Shown here: in pieces, positions 42,271 through 51,357 of the stretch
Layout: each line of letters starts with the position of its first letter
Numbering within the stretch: the stretch's first letter is position 1
NCBI RefSeq assembly: GCF_003020115.1
Contig: NZ_PYFX01000013.1
Location: 81,814-145,813 of the forward strand
From: Bradyrhizobium sp. MOS002
Lineage (GTDB): Bacteria; Pseudomonadota; Alphaproteobacteria; Rhizobiales; Xanthobacteraceae
DNA: 64,000 bases
Direction: 5' to 3'
Notes under the pieces: generated by a model
The model's input: only the letters and a program-made list of their open reading frames with translations
Databases searched by the model: none
Told to the model about the DNA's origin: nothing
Program-made: the position numbers and the translations under genes

Positions 42271-42639
42271 CGGCAGGTGCACCTCATACCGGCCGAGCTC
42301 TTTGCATCCCTTTCGGATGCCGGCTTCCAGGTCGCAGCGGGGGACCTGGGCGAGAATATCACCACTGCCGGCCTGCACCTCGAGCGGATGCCGCTCGGGA
42401 CGCTCATAGAACTTGGACCCGCTGCGATCGTGGAGCTGACTGGGCTCCGGACGCCCTGTATCCTCATCGACCGCTTCCAGGCGGGCTTGAAACGGGAGGT
42501 GCTCTCGTCGGCGGAGACGGGCCCTCCGTTCAAATGCGGGGTGCTGGGCGTGGTCAGGATCGGCGGTGCGGTCGCGTCTGGCGATAGCGCGCGGGTTCGG
42601 CTCCCGTCCTCGCCATTTGGCGCCTTGCCGGCGCTGTAG
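42271..42639 (+). pseudogene. MOSC domain protein lacking its amino-terminal part, copy 2
   Basis: From RQVHLIPAELFASL the frame is intact through GDLGENITTAG, MPLGTLIEL, ELTGLRTPCILIDRFQAGL, TGPPFKCGVLGVVR and the end GALPAL. The MOSC Cys that would carry persulfide (KCGV) is present. The amino-terminal third, including GVEGDAHAGPF, has been replaced by unrelated sequence next to the inverted-repeat element. It is probably not translated from a proper start. Confidence 0.75.
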
Positions 42640-43090
42640 GACACTTCAGGAGGCGTTCACCCTCGCTCGTTCGCGCCTCGCGCCGACGTTCGCGATGGTC
42701 GCGCCGGCGCTTGGCTCGGTCAGTGGGCTGCCGCAGCGAAGGAACCTGCGTCACAGCGACTATCGCAGCCGGAGCCTCCTCGACCAAAGGCGCCTGGATC
42801 GGTTCGGTCGCAGCGGGCCGGCCTTCCATTAACTCGAGCACCGCCCGTCCTGGCAGTGATCTGCCATCCGCTGCTGATGCGTTCGACCGGCCCATGGGAA
42901 AAGATGTCGAGATCGGGCACCTGCGCGGCGAGGCGTTTGGTCCGGTCCGCCCAATCGCGGCCACTGGTCGCCAGGATGGCCATGTCGCGTTTGAGGTCCT
43001 CCATGACGGCGAATCCATCCGGATAGCTCACCAGGATCTTGAGGACCGTCACCTGGAAGTTCAGCCCCGGCTCCGGATCAGCGCCACATC
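42640..43090 (-). pseudogene. Frameshifted small winged-helix-like gene
   Basis: The minus-strand frame NFQVTVLKILVSYPDGFAVM, DLKRDMAILATSGRDWADRTKRLAAQVPDLDIF runs to GGWQIT-like SSGWQIT, then shifts register near 42860. The continuation GRAVLELMEGRPAATEP and the Arg-rich tail are in another frame. The intact form is a small DNA-binding-like protein of Bradyrhizobium. It is convergent with MOSC, as in copy 1. Confidence 0.6.
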
Positions 43091-43190
43091 GTGGGTGCAC
43101 GTGACAGGGCGTCGTGGCCGACCAGCCTAAGGCCATCGAGCGAAACCTCGCCTCGGGTGGTAGCTTCCAGGATTTTCGAAGCGACGTGAC

Positions 43191-43514
43191 TCATTTGCCA
43201 GCTTTGATCTCATCAACCGCACGGTCGATAAAGCCCTCCAAGGCGCCACGAACCTGGTCTTCATCAATAGGGACAGCTGCGGTTTTGAGATCGCTCATCA
43301 CCTTGTGGATGATGTCATCGTCTCCGGGTTCCTCGAGGTCAACTACGACCACGGCATCTGCATAAGTTTCGGCGTCGCTCCCGGTCTTTCCTAGCTGAGC
43401 CGCCACCCACAGACCAAAAAGCTTATTTCGCCGGGCTATGGCTTTAAATCGCAAAGTCTCGTCGTGCGCGAACTTGCGTTCGAATGCCTCTCTGCGACTA
43501 CTGAAGTCAGCCAT
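43191..43514 (-). CDS. DUF1476 protein (ATP synthase inhibitor zeta-like)
   Basis: The 107-residue protein MADFSSRREAFERKFAHDET is the alphaproteobacterial zeta subunit type, which inhibits F1-ATPase in Paracoccus. FKAIARRNKLFGLWVAAQLG, YADAVVVVDLEEPGDDDI and VRGALEGFIDRAVDEI are family marks. In core copies it lies away from relics such as these. This copy may be an accessory paralog. Confidence 0.88.
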   Translation of the reverse strand: MADFSSRREAFERKFAHDETLRFKAIARRNKLFGLWVAAQLGKTGSDAETYADAVVVVDLEEPGDDDIIHKVMSDLKTAAVPIDEDQVRGALEGFIDRAVDEIKAGK

Positions 43515-43669
43515 TTTTCTCTTCTCCAATTGACAATCGAACGCTGGACGTGTGACCCGCAATTGCGGCGAGGGGAAGTGGTGAGCCACCACGTGCAGCA
43601 TGGGCGGGTGGTTTTATTTGCCCCCAATGAATGCAACGACTCACGGAGGTCGCTGAAACGGCCCCCAAG

Positions 43670-43987
43670 TCAAGGCGCATCGTCCGAACGTACGATACCG
43701 CCTTCCCCTTCCAGTCGCTGGATTTGCCTTACGTCCTGCCGAGTGAATTTTAGTCGAACACCGGCACCCATGCCGTCCTGCTCATCAATAACGGCGACGC
43801 CGAAACTGTCGAAAGCGCGGATGATCGCGTCCACCTCAGCTGCCGAATCGAGGCGGGCACTGCCGTTCGCTTCCATCAGAGCAAGGGTTTCTGCCGGCAT
43901 CCCGGCAGCTTGCGCGAAATTCTCACGATCGACTCCGGTTAGGGCCCGCGCTGCCGCGATTAGGCGTCCTGTCATTTTCGTGTTCAT
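43670..43987 (-). CDS. XRE-like small DNA-binding protein
   Basis: The 105-residue protein has an XRE-type helix-turn-helix: IAAARALTGVDRENFAQAAGMPAETLALMEANG. A second part, AFDSFGVAVIDEQDGMGAGVRLKFTRQDV, is shared by Bradyrhizobium regulators. An upstream start at 43987 or MTGRL at 43975 is possible. Likely a repressor; target unknown. Confidence 0.75.
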   Translation of the reverse strand: MNTKMTGRLIAAARALTGVDRENFAQAAGMPAETLALMEANGSARLDSAAEVDAIIRAFDSFGVAVIDEQDGMGAGVRLKFTRQDVRQIQRLEGEGGIVRSDDAP

Positions 43988-44651
43988 ATGCGCCTCGCAC
44001 TTCGATTTGAATAAGCACCCTCGCCAATGTTTGCAGATGCTCAGTACGCATTAGCGAGTTTGAATTGAACGAGCCTCGCCGGGAGGCGATGCTGCGCCGA
44101 GTGAGGTAAACTTGGCGTAATTCTCCAGACGTGTTTGACAGATCATCTGCAACAATCAAGGCGCCCCGAGGATCGATCGTCACTCCCACTGGCCGGTCAG
44201 GTGTCCTCCCGTAGTCGTTTAGAAAGCCTGACACGAAGTCGACCGGCTCGCCCGCGGGCCGTCCGTCGCGAAATGGCACGAAAACAACTTTGAAACCGAC
44301 TGGCAAACGCTCCTTCGGCGAAGGGACCTCCCATGGCCGAAGTGGAGAATGCCAGGCCAAGCGCCGGACGAGAGCGTTGACAAAGCCGGTTAGCCACATT
44401 GCCAGGAGCACGAGGAAATAAAGGACTGCCCGGCTACCGCTGCCGAGAGCCGTCAAGGCCCAAAGCACGACGAAAGCGCCCGCGAACAATCCGCCAGCGA
44501 TGAGCCATGACGAAAAGTTGGCCCATTGCACTTGAGCAGTCGACCAGTAGGCAAGATCGCTGAATAGCGCATCCAGGAAGAGAGGAAATGGAAAAGCGAG
44601 AAGAACCGCGTGAAGGGGGTGAATAGGCTTCGCATGAACCGAGGCAGACAT
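43923..44651 (-). pseudogene. Deletion fusion of DUF2231 and sugar dehydrogenase genes
   Basis: The frame starts with a DUF2231 protein (HPLHAVLLAFPFPLFLDALFSD, QWANFSSWLIAGGL, WLTGFVNALV, about 100 residues). Near 44330 it passes directly into the end of a PQQ-type sugar dehydrogenase (VGFKVVFVPFRDGRPAGEP, RPVGVTIDPRGALIVADDLSNT). Close to 44131 one G is missing, so VWRIT is out of frame. The intact gene pair is at 27535-29291 in the same order, so an internal deletion of about 1.4 kb made this fusion. Confidence 0.8.
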
Positions 44652-44660
44652 AATAACCAC

Positions 44661-44955
44661 AGCCTCACCTTTCGTGTCTGCGCCCGCGTCGAAGGTTGCC
44701 CAATACTATGACGCACGTGATGATTGTCAACGAACCGAAGTTTGACATCTGTCACGCACCAATAGTCATGGGCGCTGTCCTACTGGAGGCGGGGCTTCGA
44801 AGCTGTCGCATTCCTCCATTTCTGGGTCCAACGCTGTCGTCAGAAGCTCGGGTGCCCATCGTGGCGATTGGGAGCTTCCAACCCCGCTTCAGCGCGGCAA
44901 TGCGGAGGCTGAAGCAAAGGGCCGCTCTAAAAAGTGCGGCCGGTGCAGGAGGAAG
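44661..44955. other. Intergenic region
   Basis: Upstream of the fused pseudogene and past the end of the TRIC fragment. No reading frame with family-like composition and no clear regulatory site. Confidence 0.5.
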
Positions 44956-45189
44956 TTAGAGCCTATTGGCAAGCACGACGATGCCGGCTGCGAGCAGCGC
45001 CGCGACAGCATACAGCTCTGCGCGCAGCGCGACGGGGATATCTGCCCGCAGAACGTCCCGAGCCATTCCACCTCCGATGCCGGTCAGCATGCCGAGCAAC
45101 GTTGCCATGACGGGATTGAGTCCGTGCGAAAGCGCCTTGTCCGCTCCGGACACCGCGAAGAGAGCCAGCCCGCCGGCGTCGATTACTAG
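44956..45189 (-). pseudogene. Carboxyl half of a split TRIC/YicG gene
   Basis: The minus-strand frame LVIDAGGLALFAVSGADKAL, NPVMATLLGMLTGIGGGMARDVL, RAELYAVAALLAAGIVVLANRL matches residues 85-175 of the TRIC protein at 25158. It begins at the CTAG (45186-45189) bordering the 4.6 kb inserted unit. The other half is at 49773-50080. Confidence 0.85.
45186..45189. repeat. Left CTAG target duplication
   Basis: CTAG directly flanks the inserted unit and recurs at 49773-49776. Removing the unit plus one copy restores an open TRIC reading frame across the junction (SAVLVIDAGG). A 4-base CTAG duplication is usual for IS5-family insertions. Confidence 0.85.
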
Positions 45190-45353
45190 GCCGTGTACCC
45201 ATAAGCCGGGGGCGTGATGCGACTAAAACAATGTCTGCTTTGCCTATAGCGACCGCAGCGCAATAGGTCGCGATCGGCCACAAGCCTACATTGGCGATAG
45301 CTCAAAACGCCCCGAAGGCCCTGAGGGTGATCTAACGGCACGCTTGTTCACCA

Positions 45354-46469
45354 TCAAGAGCGTGCGCTGTTTCTGGTATTCGACATCGCCCTTCGGCCGA
45401 AACCCGCATCGCGAGCAACAGCGACAGCTTTGGCACGGCTGCTGGCTCCGAGCTTTCCCAAGACAATTGAGACATGATTGCGGACGGTCTTCTCCGATAT
45501 CTTCAGCCGGGCAGAGATGTCGGTATTATTCAAACCATGAGCTAGAAGTTCGAGGACATCACGCTCCCGCGCGGTCAAGTCATCGAACGACCCGGTGGGG
45601 CTGTCATGCGATGCATCGGGAAGGAACTCGTCGAGCTCATGCAGGAACTGTTTCCAGGCTGGGTCCGTGTCCAGCAGGATGTGATTGCGGCTCTCAAGCG
45701 GCACGAACCGCGCGTCAGGGATTAACGCTGCGACCTCGCGGCCCTCGTCAAAAGACAGCACCGCGCTTTGACGGGAATGAAAGACCAGCGTTGGACAGCG
45801 CAGGCTCGGCAGCAGGTCCTGCATGTCGCTCTCGACGAGGGTGCGCAGCAGCGCGACGCCATTCTCGGCAGACGTCGTCAGACGCAGCAGCTCATTGAAG
45901 GAACGAGTCTGTTCTGCAGTCGCGTCCGGAATGTGCAGCGAGGTCAGGAAGGTCCCGAATCCAGGGACGTCCTTCGGCCAGCCCATCTCGAATGCCTTGA
46001 GCTGGACCTGCATGTTCTCGACCCTCTCAGGCGGGGCCTTCGCTGTCAACGGGCCCGACGGCGATGTCCCGTACAGCACGAGCCGGTTGACGCGCTCAGG
46101 ATTTTTCACCGCAAAGGGCAGCACGACCCGCGCGCCGCCTGACATGGCAAAGAGCGAGAAATCGCGGACGCCGGATGCACTGACGACCGCCTCGAAATCC
46201 TCAGCGAGCTTCTCGAAGGTGAACTCAACGCCCGTGCGGTCGGAAAGGCCGGTCCCTCGAAAATCGTAGCGGATCAGCGTGTGTCGCTTTGCAAGCGCGG
46301 ATATCCAGGGGCGCCAGACCGGGCTGTCCCAATCGAAGTTGAGATGGTGGACGAAATGCGCGATCCACACCAGCGGAGGTCCGCTGCCACATGTCCCATA
46401 GGCGATGCGCGTGCCATCGCGGCTGGTGCAAAAACGGATCTGCTGCGAAGGCAACACGATGTACCACAC
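45354..46469 (-). CDS. Alpha/beta hydrolase fused to LuxR-type DNA-binding domain
   Basis: The 371-residue protein has an alpha/beta hydrolase domain (residues 10-280) with GSGPPLVWIAHFVHHL, YDFRGTGLSDR, a nucleophile-elbow-like FAMSGGARV and ESRNHILL with the late His. A LuxR helix-turn-helix follows: LTARERDVLELLAHGLNNTDISARLKISEKTVRNH (about 300-335). Such fusions act as transcription regulators sensing a small ligand in the hydrolase pocket. It is the last gene of the cargo operon and may control it. Confidence 0.88.
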   Translation of the reverse strand: MWYIVLPSQQIRFCTSRDGTRIAYGTCGSGPPLVWIAHFVHHLNFDWDSPVWRPWISALAKRHTLIRYDFRGTGLSDRTGVEFTFEKLAEDFEAVVSASGVRDFSLFAMSGGARVVLPFAVKNPERVNRLVLYGTSPSGPLTAKAPPERVENMQVQLKAFEMGWPKDVPGFGTFLTSLHIPDATAEQTRSFNELLRLTTSAENGVALLRTLVESDMQDLLPSLRCPTLVFHSRQSAVLSFDEGREVAALIPDARFVPLESRNHILLDTDPAWKQFLHELDEFLPDASHDSPTGSFDDLTARERDVLELLAHGLNNTDISARLKISEKTVRNHVSIVLGKLGASSRAKAVAVARDAGFGRRAMSNTRNSARS

Positions 46470-46502
46470 GGGTTGTGTGGCATCGAATTATCATACCCGT
46501 GG

Positions 46503-47696
46503 TTAGACCGTCGAGGGCCATTCGCCAATGCTGCCGGGCCCAAAGTCCCGCAGGAAGGCACCAATCGGTGGCCGGATGCCGCGGCCTGCGGGTTCGAGGT
46601 GTTCACCCAGGAGACGTCCCCGGGCGACAAGCTCCCTGCCAGCTTGCATCCGGCGGCGTTGGTACGCGGCCAATGCGTCATCGACGTTTCCTTTGGTGAG
46701 TTCATCGACTAGCGTGGAGGCATCCTGTGCGGCTTTGGTGACACTGGTGCCGACATGCGGGCGCGCCACGAAAGCCGCATCGCCCACCAGCACGACACGG
46801 CCGAACGACATGCGCGGAGATTCGAGATCATAGATGGCGGAAAGAACCGGTTGCTGAACGCTGGCGACCAGTTCGGCAAGCTGAGGCGCCAGCAATGTGT
46901 GGGCGCTGAGCTTGAGTTCGGCAACTACCTCTTTTCGAATAAGAGGGGGCGGTATCGAATCGCCATGACAAACTCCGGACGCATCGGTGCACCACTCCCG
47001 CAACTTCGAAGCGTAGCCGGCCGGGCGAAACCAGACGAACATGCATCTGCGGCCGCCGGCTGGGTCACGATCGGCGATCGGGACCGAAAACGCGAGTTCA
47101 CCGTCCGGCAGACAGAACACCATGTGCTGGAGCGCGCGGGCGCGCCATTGCGACGGGATGCTGCCTTCGTCGACGATGCCTCGCCAGGCGGCATAGCCGA
47201 CATAGCGCGGAGCGATCTCGGGCACATACTGCCCGCGCACCGTTGAACGAATACCATCCGCCCCGATCAGCAGATCGGCTTCGAAGCGCGCGCCATTTTC
47301 GAATTCGGCAACGACACCCCCCTCCTTCAGTTCGCATCGGGTGAGCGACATTCCTCCGTGGTAGGGTCCGGTCGAGTACGTTTGCCTGAGAGCGCCGTAG
47401 ACCCGGTCCCATGCCGTGGTCACTTCCTGCACCGGCACCTTGCAGATCGACTCACCGCTTCGGGCGACGCAGACGTGCGAATGCACCTCTGTCCACATCG
47501 ACCTGTCGATTCGGATTCCAATCTGGCGCATGACATTGAACAAGTCGGCCTGCGCACCAAGCCCGGCCCCTCGTTCGGCGAGATCGCCGCGCGCGCGTTC
47601 AAAAATGTCGACATCCCATCCGATGGTTCGAAGAAGGTTTGCCGCGAACAGCCCGCTCAAGGAGCCGCCGATCACCAGGGCGCGCGGTTTGCTCAT
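46503..47696 (-). CDS. FAD-dependent aromatic monooxygenase (dihydroxypyridine hydroxylase-like)
   Basis: The 397-residue flavin monooxygenase has the FAD-binding ALVIGGSLSGLFAANLLR at the start, the middle motif DLLIGADGIRSTVR (DG fingerprint) and the second FAD motif VVLVGDAAFVARPHVGTS. The details resemble 2,6-dihydroxypyridine 3-hydroxylase and 6-hydroxynicotinate monooxygenase. It would hydroxylate a pyridine or phenolic ring. It lies between the TctC-like and hydrolase-LuxR genes with gaps of 26 and 33 bases. Confidence 0.87.
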   Translation of the reverse strand: MSKPRALVIGGSLSGLFAANLLRTIGWDVDIFERARGDLAERGAGLGAQADLFNVMRQIGIRIDRSMWTEVHSHVCVARSGESICKVPVQEVTTAWDRVYGALRQTYSTGPYHGGMSLTRCELKEGGVVAEFENGARFEADLLIGADGIRSTVRGQYVPEIAPRYVGYAAWRGIVDEGSIPSQWRARALQHMVFCLPDGELAFSVPIADRDPAGGRRCMFVWFRPAGYASKLREWCTDASGVCHGDSIPPPLIRKEVVAELKLSAHTLLAPQLAELVASVQQPVLSAIYDLESPRMSFGRVVLVGDAAFVARPHVGTSVTKAAQDASTLVDELTKGNVDDALAAYQRRRMQAGRELVARGRLLGEHLEPAGRGIRPPIGAFLRDFGPGSIGEWPSTV

Positions 47697-47722
47697 CTTA
47701 AGGGCTCCGGTTGGACCCAGTA

Positions 47723-48709
47723 TCAGTCGATCTTGAGACCTGTGGTGTCGATCAGTTGCTTCCAGCGGGTATTTTCAGCCTTGATGAATGAGGCGGCTTC
47801 ATCTGGAGTACCTCCGACCGGAATTGCTGCGAGGTCGGCCAGGCGCCTGGCGACGTCAGGGAGCGCCAGGATTTCGGCGATTGCGGCTGAAAGCTTTGCG
47901 GCGATCGCGTCCGGCGTTTTTGGCGGAGCGACCATCACAAACCATTCTACATGAGCGAACCCGGGCACGACCTCTGAAATCGTCGGAACGGCAGGCTCCT
48001 GTGGCAGCCGCTCCGGCGTTGTAACGGCGAGAAGCCTGAGCTTACCCTCCTTGATGCTGCCCGCGACGTTGCCGTAGAGGTCGATCATCATGTCGATATG
48101 ACCGCCCATTAGATCATTCATCGCCGGCGCCATGCCTTGATAAGGCACGTGGACCAGTCGAATGCCGGCAGCCTTCATCAATTGCTCGGTAGCGAGATGC
48201 GGCGTGCTGCCTATTCCCGGCGATCCGAACGTGAGTTTGCCGGGGTTGGCCCTAGCATGAGCGAGCAACTCGCCAAGATTTGACGCCGGCACTTTGGGAT
48301 TGATGACGAGCACCGTCGGGAGCTTGACCATCAGGCTCACCGGCACGAACGCGTTCGGGTCAAAGTTCAAATGGGTCCGAAGGTGACCGCTGACCACAAG
48401 AGGCCCCGGAGGTGAGGCCAGCAGCGTGTATCCGTCGGGATCCGATCTTGCCACGGCCTCGGCACCGAGGTTCTGAGCGGCCCCGGGCCTGTTCTCGATG
48501 ATGACGGGCACGTTCCATTTCGCTGACAGCTTGTCAGCGACGATCCGGGGCACGACGTCCAGCAACGGACCCGGCGGTACCGGCACGATGATCTTGATCG
48601 TGCGATGGGGAAAATCCTCGGCCGCGATCGCCCCGCCAGGCGTGGTCGCAATCGTGCACATGGCCGCAACAAGATAAGTGGCGATTGAAGAACGGACGAG
48701 GTGGCTCAT
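47723..48709 (-). CDS. TctC/Bug family substrate-binding protein
   Basis: The 328-residue periplasmic binding protein has a signal peptide (IATYLVAAMCTIATTPGGAIA) and Bug hallmarks: FPHRTIKIIVPVPPG, VPVIIENRPGAAQNLGAEAVA, DGYTLLAS, FGSPGIGSTPHL and VPYQGMAPAMNDLMGG. Bug proteins bind carboxylates, often aromatic acids. No TctA/TctB permease is nearby. It is first in the cargo operon; the start is ATG 48709. Confidence 0.92.
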   Translation of the reverse strand: MSHLVRSSIATYLVAAMCTIATTPGGAIAAEDFPHRTIKIIVPVPPGPLLDVVPRIVADKLSAKWNVPVIIENRPGAAQNLGAEAVARSDPDGYTLLASPPGPLVVSGHLRTHLNFDPNAFVPVSLMVKLPTVLVINPKVPASNLGELLAHARANPGKLTFGSPGIGSTPHLATEQLMKAAGIRLVHVPYQGMAPAMNDLMGGHIDMMIDLYGNVAGSIKEGKLRLLAVTTPERLPQEPAVPTISEVVPGFAHVEWFVMVAPPKTPDAIAAKLSAAIAEILALPDVARRLADLAAIPVGGTPDEAASFIKAENTRWKQLIDTTGLKID

Positions 48710-49016
48710 TGATCGTCTCCTCCGGGTAGCCATGCAACGCAGCAACCAATGAAGGGATACTCGAGCCCTATCCGGAAGTTGTCATGGGGCTAATGTCCCG
48801 GGAATCGCTCAAAACCCGAGCCCAGCTTCCCGAAATTCAGGATCGAGATCGTGGATCCGGTCAAGCTGGAATGTCATTCTCGACGGCTTTGACAGAGATT
48901 GAGGGCTGGCTGATGTTCGCTCCCGTCCCTAGTCTAAGCGCCGTAAAAGACTCGGGCCAGGAGCGTTGCGTTTGGCCGGTCTGCCGTGATTCAACTCTCG
49001 ACTGGAGGCTCGAATC

Positions 49017-49776
49017 ATGCGCTACGAACTCGCCGACCATGAATGGACCGCCATCAAGCCGATGCTGCCGAACAAACCGCGTGGCGTTCCTCGAGTGAAC
49101 GTCAGACGGGTCCTGAACGGCATCTTCTGGGTCCTCCGATCAGGAGCCCTCTGGCGTGATCTGCCGACGGCGTTTGGCCCATACACCACTTGCTACAACC
49201 GCTTCGTCCGCTGGCGGCGGGCCGGTATTTGGGGCCGCATCATAGACGCACTTGCCGCTGCACACGATGCCGCTGTCCAGATGATCGACGCCCCCCTTGT
49301 CCGTGTACATCAGCATGGAGCCTGCATCGCACGAAACCAGCGCCAATTGATGGGGAGGTCACGCGGCGGCTTGACGAGTAAAATTCATGCGGTAGTCGAT
49401 AGCAATGGTCTGCCGGTACGGCTGGCGCTTAGCCCTGGCGAGGCCCATGACGTTCGACTTGCCGGAAAACTTCTCTCTCGTCTGAAATCCGGGTCAATGT
49501 TGCTGCCGACCGTGGCTATGACGCGGACTGGATCAGGGAGCTTGCCATGAAGAAGGGCGCGTGGGCCAACATTCCGCTGAAAAGCAACCGCAGCGATCCG
49601 ATCTGCTTCAGCCCCTATCTCTACGTGCTCGCAAACCAGGTCGAGCGGTTCTTCAACAGGATCAAACATGTCGTCGGGTGGCGACGCGCTAGGACAAGTT
49701 GGCCGCCAACTACCTTGCCTTCGTTCAGCTCGCGTCAATCAGGCTATGGCTGCGTCTTTATGAGCCCACGTCCTAG
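49017..49776 (+). pseudogene. IS5-family transposase, frameshifted
   Basis: MRYELADHEWTAIKPMLPNK, FWVLRSGALWRDLP, RSRGGLTSKIHAVVD and GEAHDVRLAGKLLSRLKSG are typical IS5/IS427 sequence with DDE residues. Near 49505 one base is missing before ADRGYDADW, and the product ends at 49550. ERFFNRIK follows in another frame. A further shift and a TAG at 49711-49713 break the end. The last codons reach the element border, where the stop overlaps CTAG. Confidence 0.85.
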
Positions 49777-50080
49777 TACAGCGCTCGAACGGCGCACCAC
49801 TGCGCAGGGAAAGAAGAGCGTGATCCCGCCGGCGGCCAGCGGTACGGCGAGGTAACGCCAGTCGTCATTGCGCCCGGCGGAACCGCCCTAATCAGGATAT
49901 CGCGAGTGATCCCGCCCGTGTTCGCCGCCACGAACGACAGCACAAGCACACCGAACAGGTCCAGCTTGCGCTTGACGCCAGCGATTGCTCCGCCAAGTCG
50001 AAGACGAACGTACCTGCAAGGTCCAAGAAATAGGGTAGTGCCTGCAAGACCTGCTTGCTCGCCTGTCAAATCAATCCTAG
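49773..50080 (-). pseudogene. Amino-terminal half of the split TRIC/YicG gene
   Basis: ALPYFLDLAGTFVF, RKLDLFGVLVLSFVAANTGGITRDILIRAVPPG and DWRYLAVPLAAGGITLFFP match residues 3-78 of the TRIC protein at 25158. Two single-base deletions (near 49996 and 49868) break the frame. It ends at the CTAG at 49773 next to the inserted unit. The exact start is unclear. Confidence 0.8.
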
Positions 50081-50203
50081 TATAGAGACCCCTTCTTTAG
50101 ACGCAGCGTTCGTTTGATGTTGATCGGCTCCGCCGCCATCAAGCTGCCTATCAAGCCGGCCCCCGACCACAGGCGTCACTGCGCACATCCGCCTTCGCCG
50201 GCT

Positions 50204-51097
50204 TTACAGGGAGGAACTCGCCGATTCGGATATTTGAACCTCATGGCTCAAAGGAGGCACAGCCAGAACGTCCACATCGACGGACCGCAGAGTTTCCTCC
50301 GTTACGCTGCCGATGAATGCTCGGAGCAGTCCCGTCCGGCTGTGCGTACCCATCAAGAGCAAGTCTGGCTGCTCTTCCGAAACAGCCCGAGCGATAACTT
50401 GCATCGGCACACCCTCCGTGACACGCAGAGCCCAGGGTCGACCGTCAAAGCCATTCGCAACCAGAAACTTACTCAGCTCCTCCATTGCTCGTTCGCGCTC
50501 GTTCTCCACATATCCGCTGACGATGGAGGGGTCCGCACCAGAGGTCTTCAGGCGTGCTTTTCCCACTGCCGAGAAGGCGTGAAGCAGCGATGTCCGGTCG
50601 TCTCTAAGAAATCCGGCGGACAGGCCGATTCGGATCGCATCGGCCGATGTATTTGACAGATCCGTCGGCACCAAAACGCGCTCGTACTGCCGCTGGGCCT
50701 CGTTGTTCACCATCAAGACCGGATACTTGCCTCCACGAATTACACGCTCGATTGTGGTGCCCGTGAAGATATCGCGCAGAAACTGCTTACGATGGGCTCC
50801 CATTACAACCAGATCCGCGTCGACCGCTGCAGCCGTTCGCAGTATGCCATCAAAGGGATGGCCCTTGACCACGATTGGATAGCAATGAATGTTTTGCAAC
50901 TCCGGCATGGCCGCGATCTGCTCAACCAACATCCGCTGCGCCTCACGCTCTTCGATGCGGACCAGTTCCGTTGGCTGATCCTCGTCGACGACATGAACAA
51001 GGTGCAGTTTTGCATCAGGGGAGCGCACCAGGAGGCCGGCCTGCCGCAGAGCGCGATTGGACCGCGTCGAGAAATCTGTCGCGGCGACGATGTTCAT
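50204..51097 (-). CDS. Universal stress protein with two UspA domains
   Basis: The 297-residue protein has two tandem Usp domains. The first (1-140) opens MNIVAATDFSTRSNRALRQA and ends VMGAHRKQFLRDIFTGTTIERVI. The second (142-285) has ERVLVPTDLSNTSADAIRIG and LMGTHSRTGLLRAFIGSVTEETL. Both retain G-x2-G-x9-GS/T-like ATP-binding loops (second GTHSRTGLLRAFIGS). AAGGAG lies before the ATG. Such tandem Usps respond to low oxygen and membrane-energy stress. Confidence 0.92.
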   Translation of the reverse strand: MNIVAATDFSTRSNRALRQAGLLVRSPDAKLHLVHVVDEDQPTELVRIEEREAQRMLVEQIAAMPELQNIHCYPIVVKGHPFDGILRTAAAVDADLVVMGAHRKQFLRDIFTGTTIERVIRGGKYPVLMVNNEAQRQYERVLVPTDLSNTSADAIRIGLSAGFLRDDRTSLLHAFSAVGKARLKTSGADPSIVSGYVENERERAMEELSKFLVANGFDGRPWALRVTEGVPMQVIARAVSEEQPDLLLMGTHSRTGLLRAFIGSVTEETLRSVDVDVLAVPPLSHEVQISESASSSL

Positions 51098-51326
51098 GTC
51101 AGACTCCTTATGGTTGCGAACGGCCGCGAGAACAATGGCTTGCCAAGTCGACCAGCAACTGGGTTCTGTTGCAAAGGGCCTATGATGCTGCTGCGGGCGA
51201 GCCCCAGTCGTCTGATCCAGAAATTTGGCCTGGACCGACGATCTAGAGTCGACAAGGAGAAGACATCGCGCACCGCGAGCATGCGGAGTACAATATCTTT
51301 CTATCTCATAAGCAACTGTTGTATGC

Positions 51327-51357
51327 GGTGACGGGAGGTGAACCTCCTAAGGTCACC
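51327..51357. terminator. Hairpin at the end of the small membrane protein gene
   Basis: GGTGAC (51327) pairs with GTCACC (51352) and GGAGGT with ACCTCC around a GA loop, with TTTT following on the plus strand. The stop codon of the minus-strand small gene lies inside it. Possibly a bidirectional terminator. Confidence 0.4.

Larger units (their letters stand above)
45190..49772. mobile_element. IS5-type transposon with catabolic cargo (4583 bases)
   Basis: The ends GCCGTGTACCCATAAG and (inverse complement) GACGTGGGCTCATAAA match at 11 of 16 positions, and CTAG duplications flank the unit. It interrupts a TRIC gene. Inside are three minus-strand genes in a compact operon and an IS5-family transposase at the right end. 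The transposase carries frameshifts and a stop, so the unit is now immobile on its own. Only one transposase is present, so it is either a composite that lost its left IS or a single IS that captured neighbouring genes. Confidence 0.75.

Noticed and set aside
50875..51331. Plus-strand frames opposite the universal stress protein
   Set aside because: No family features; the minus-strand Usp gene is unmistakable.
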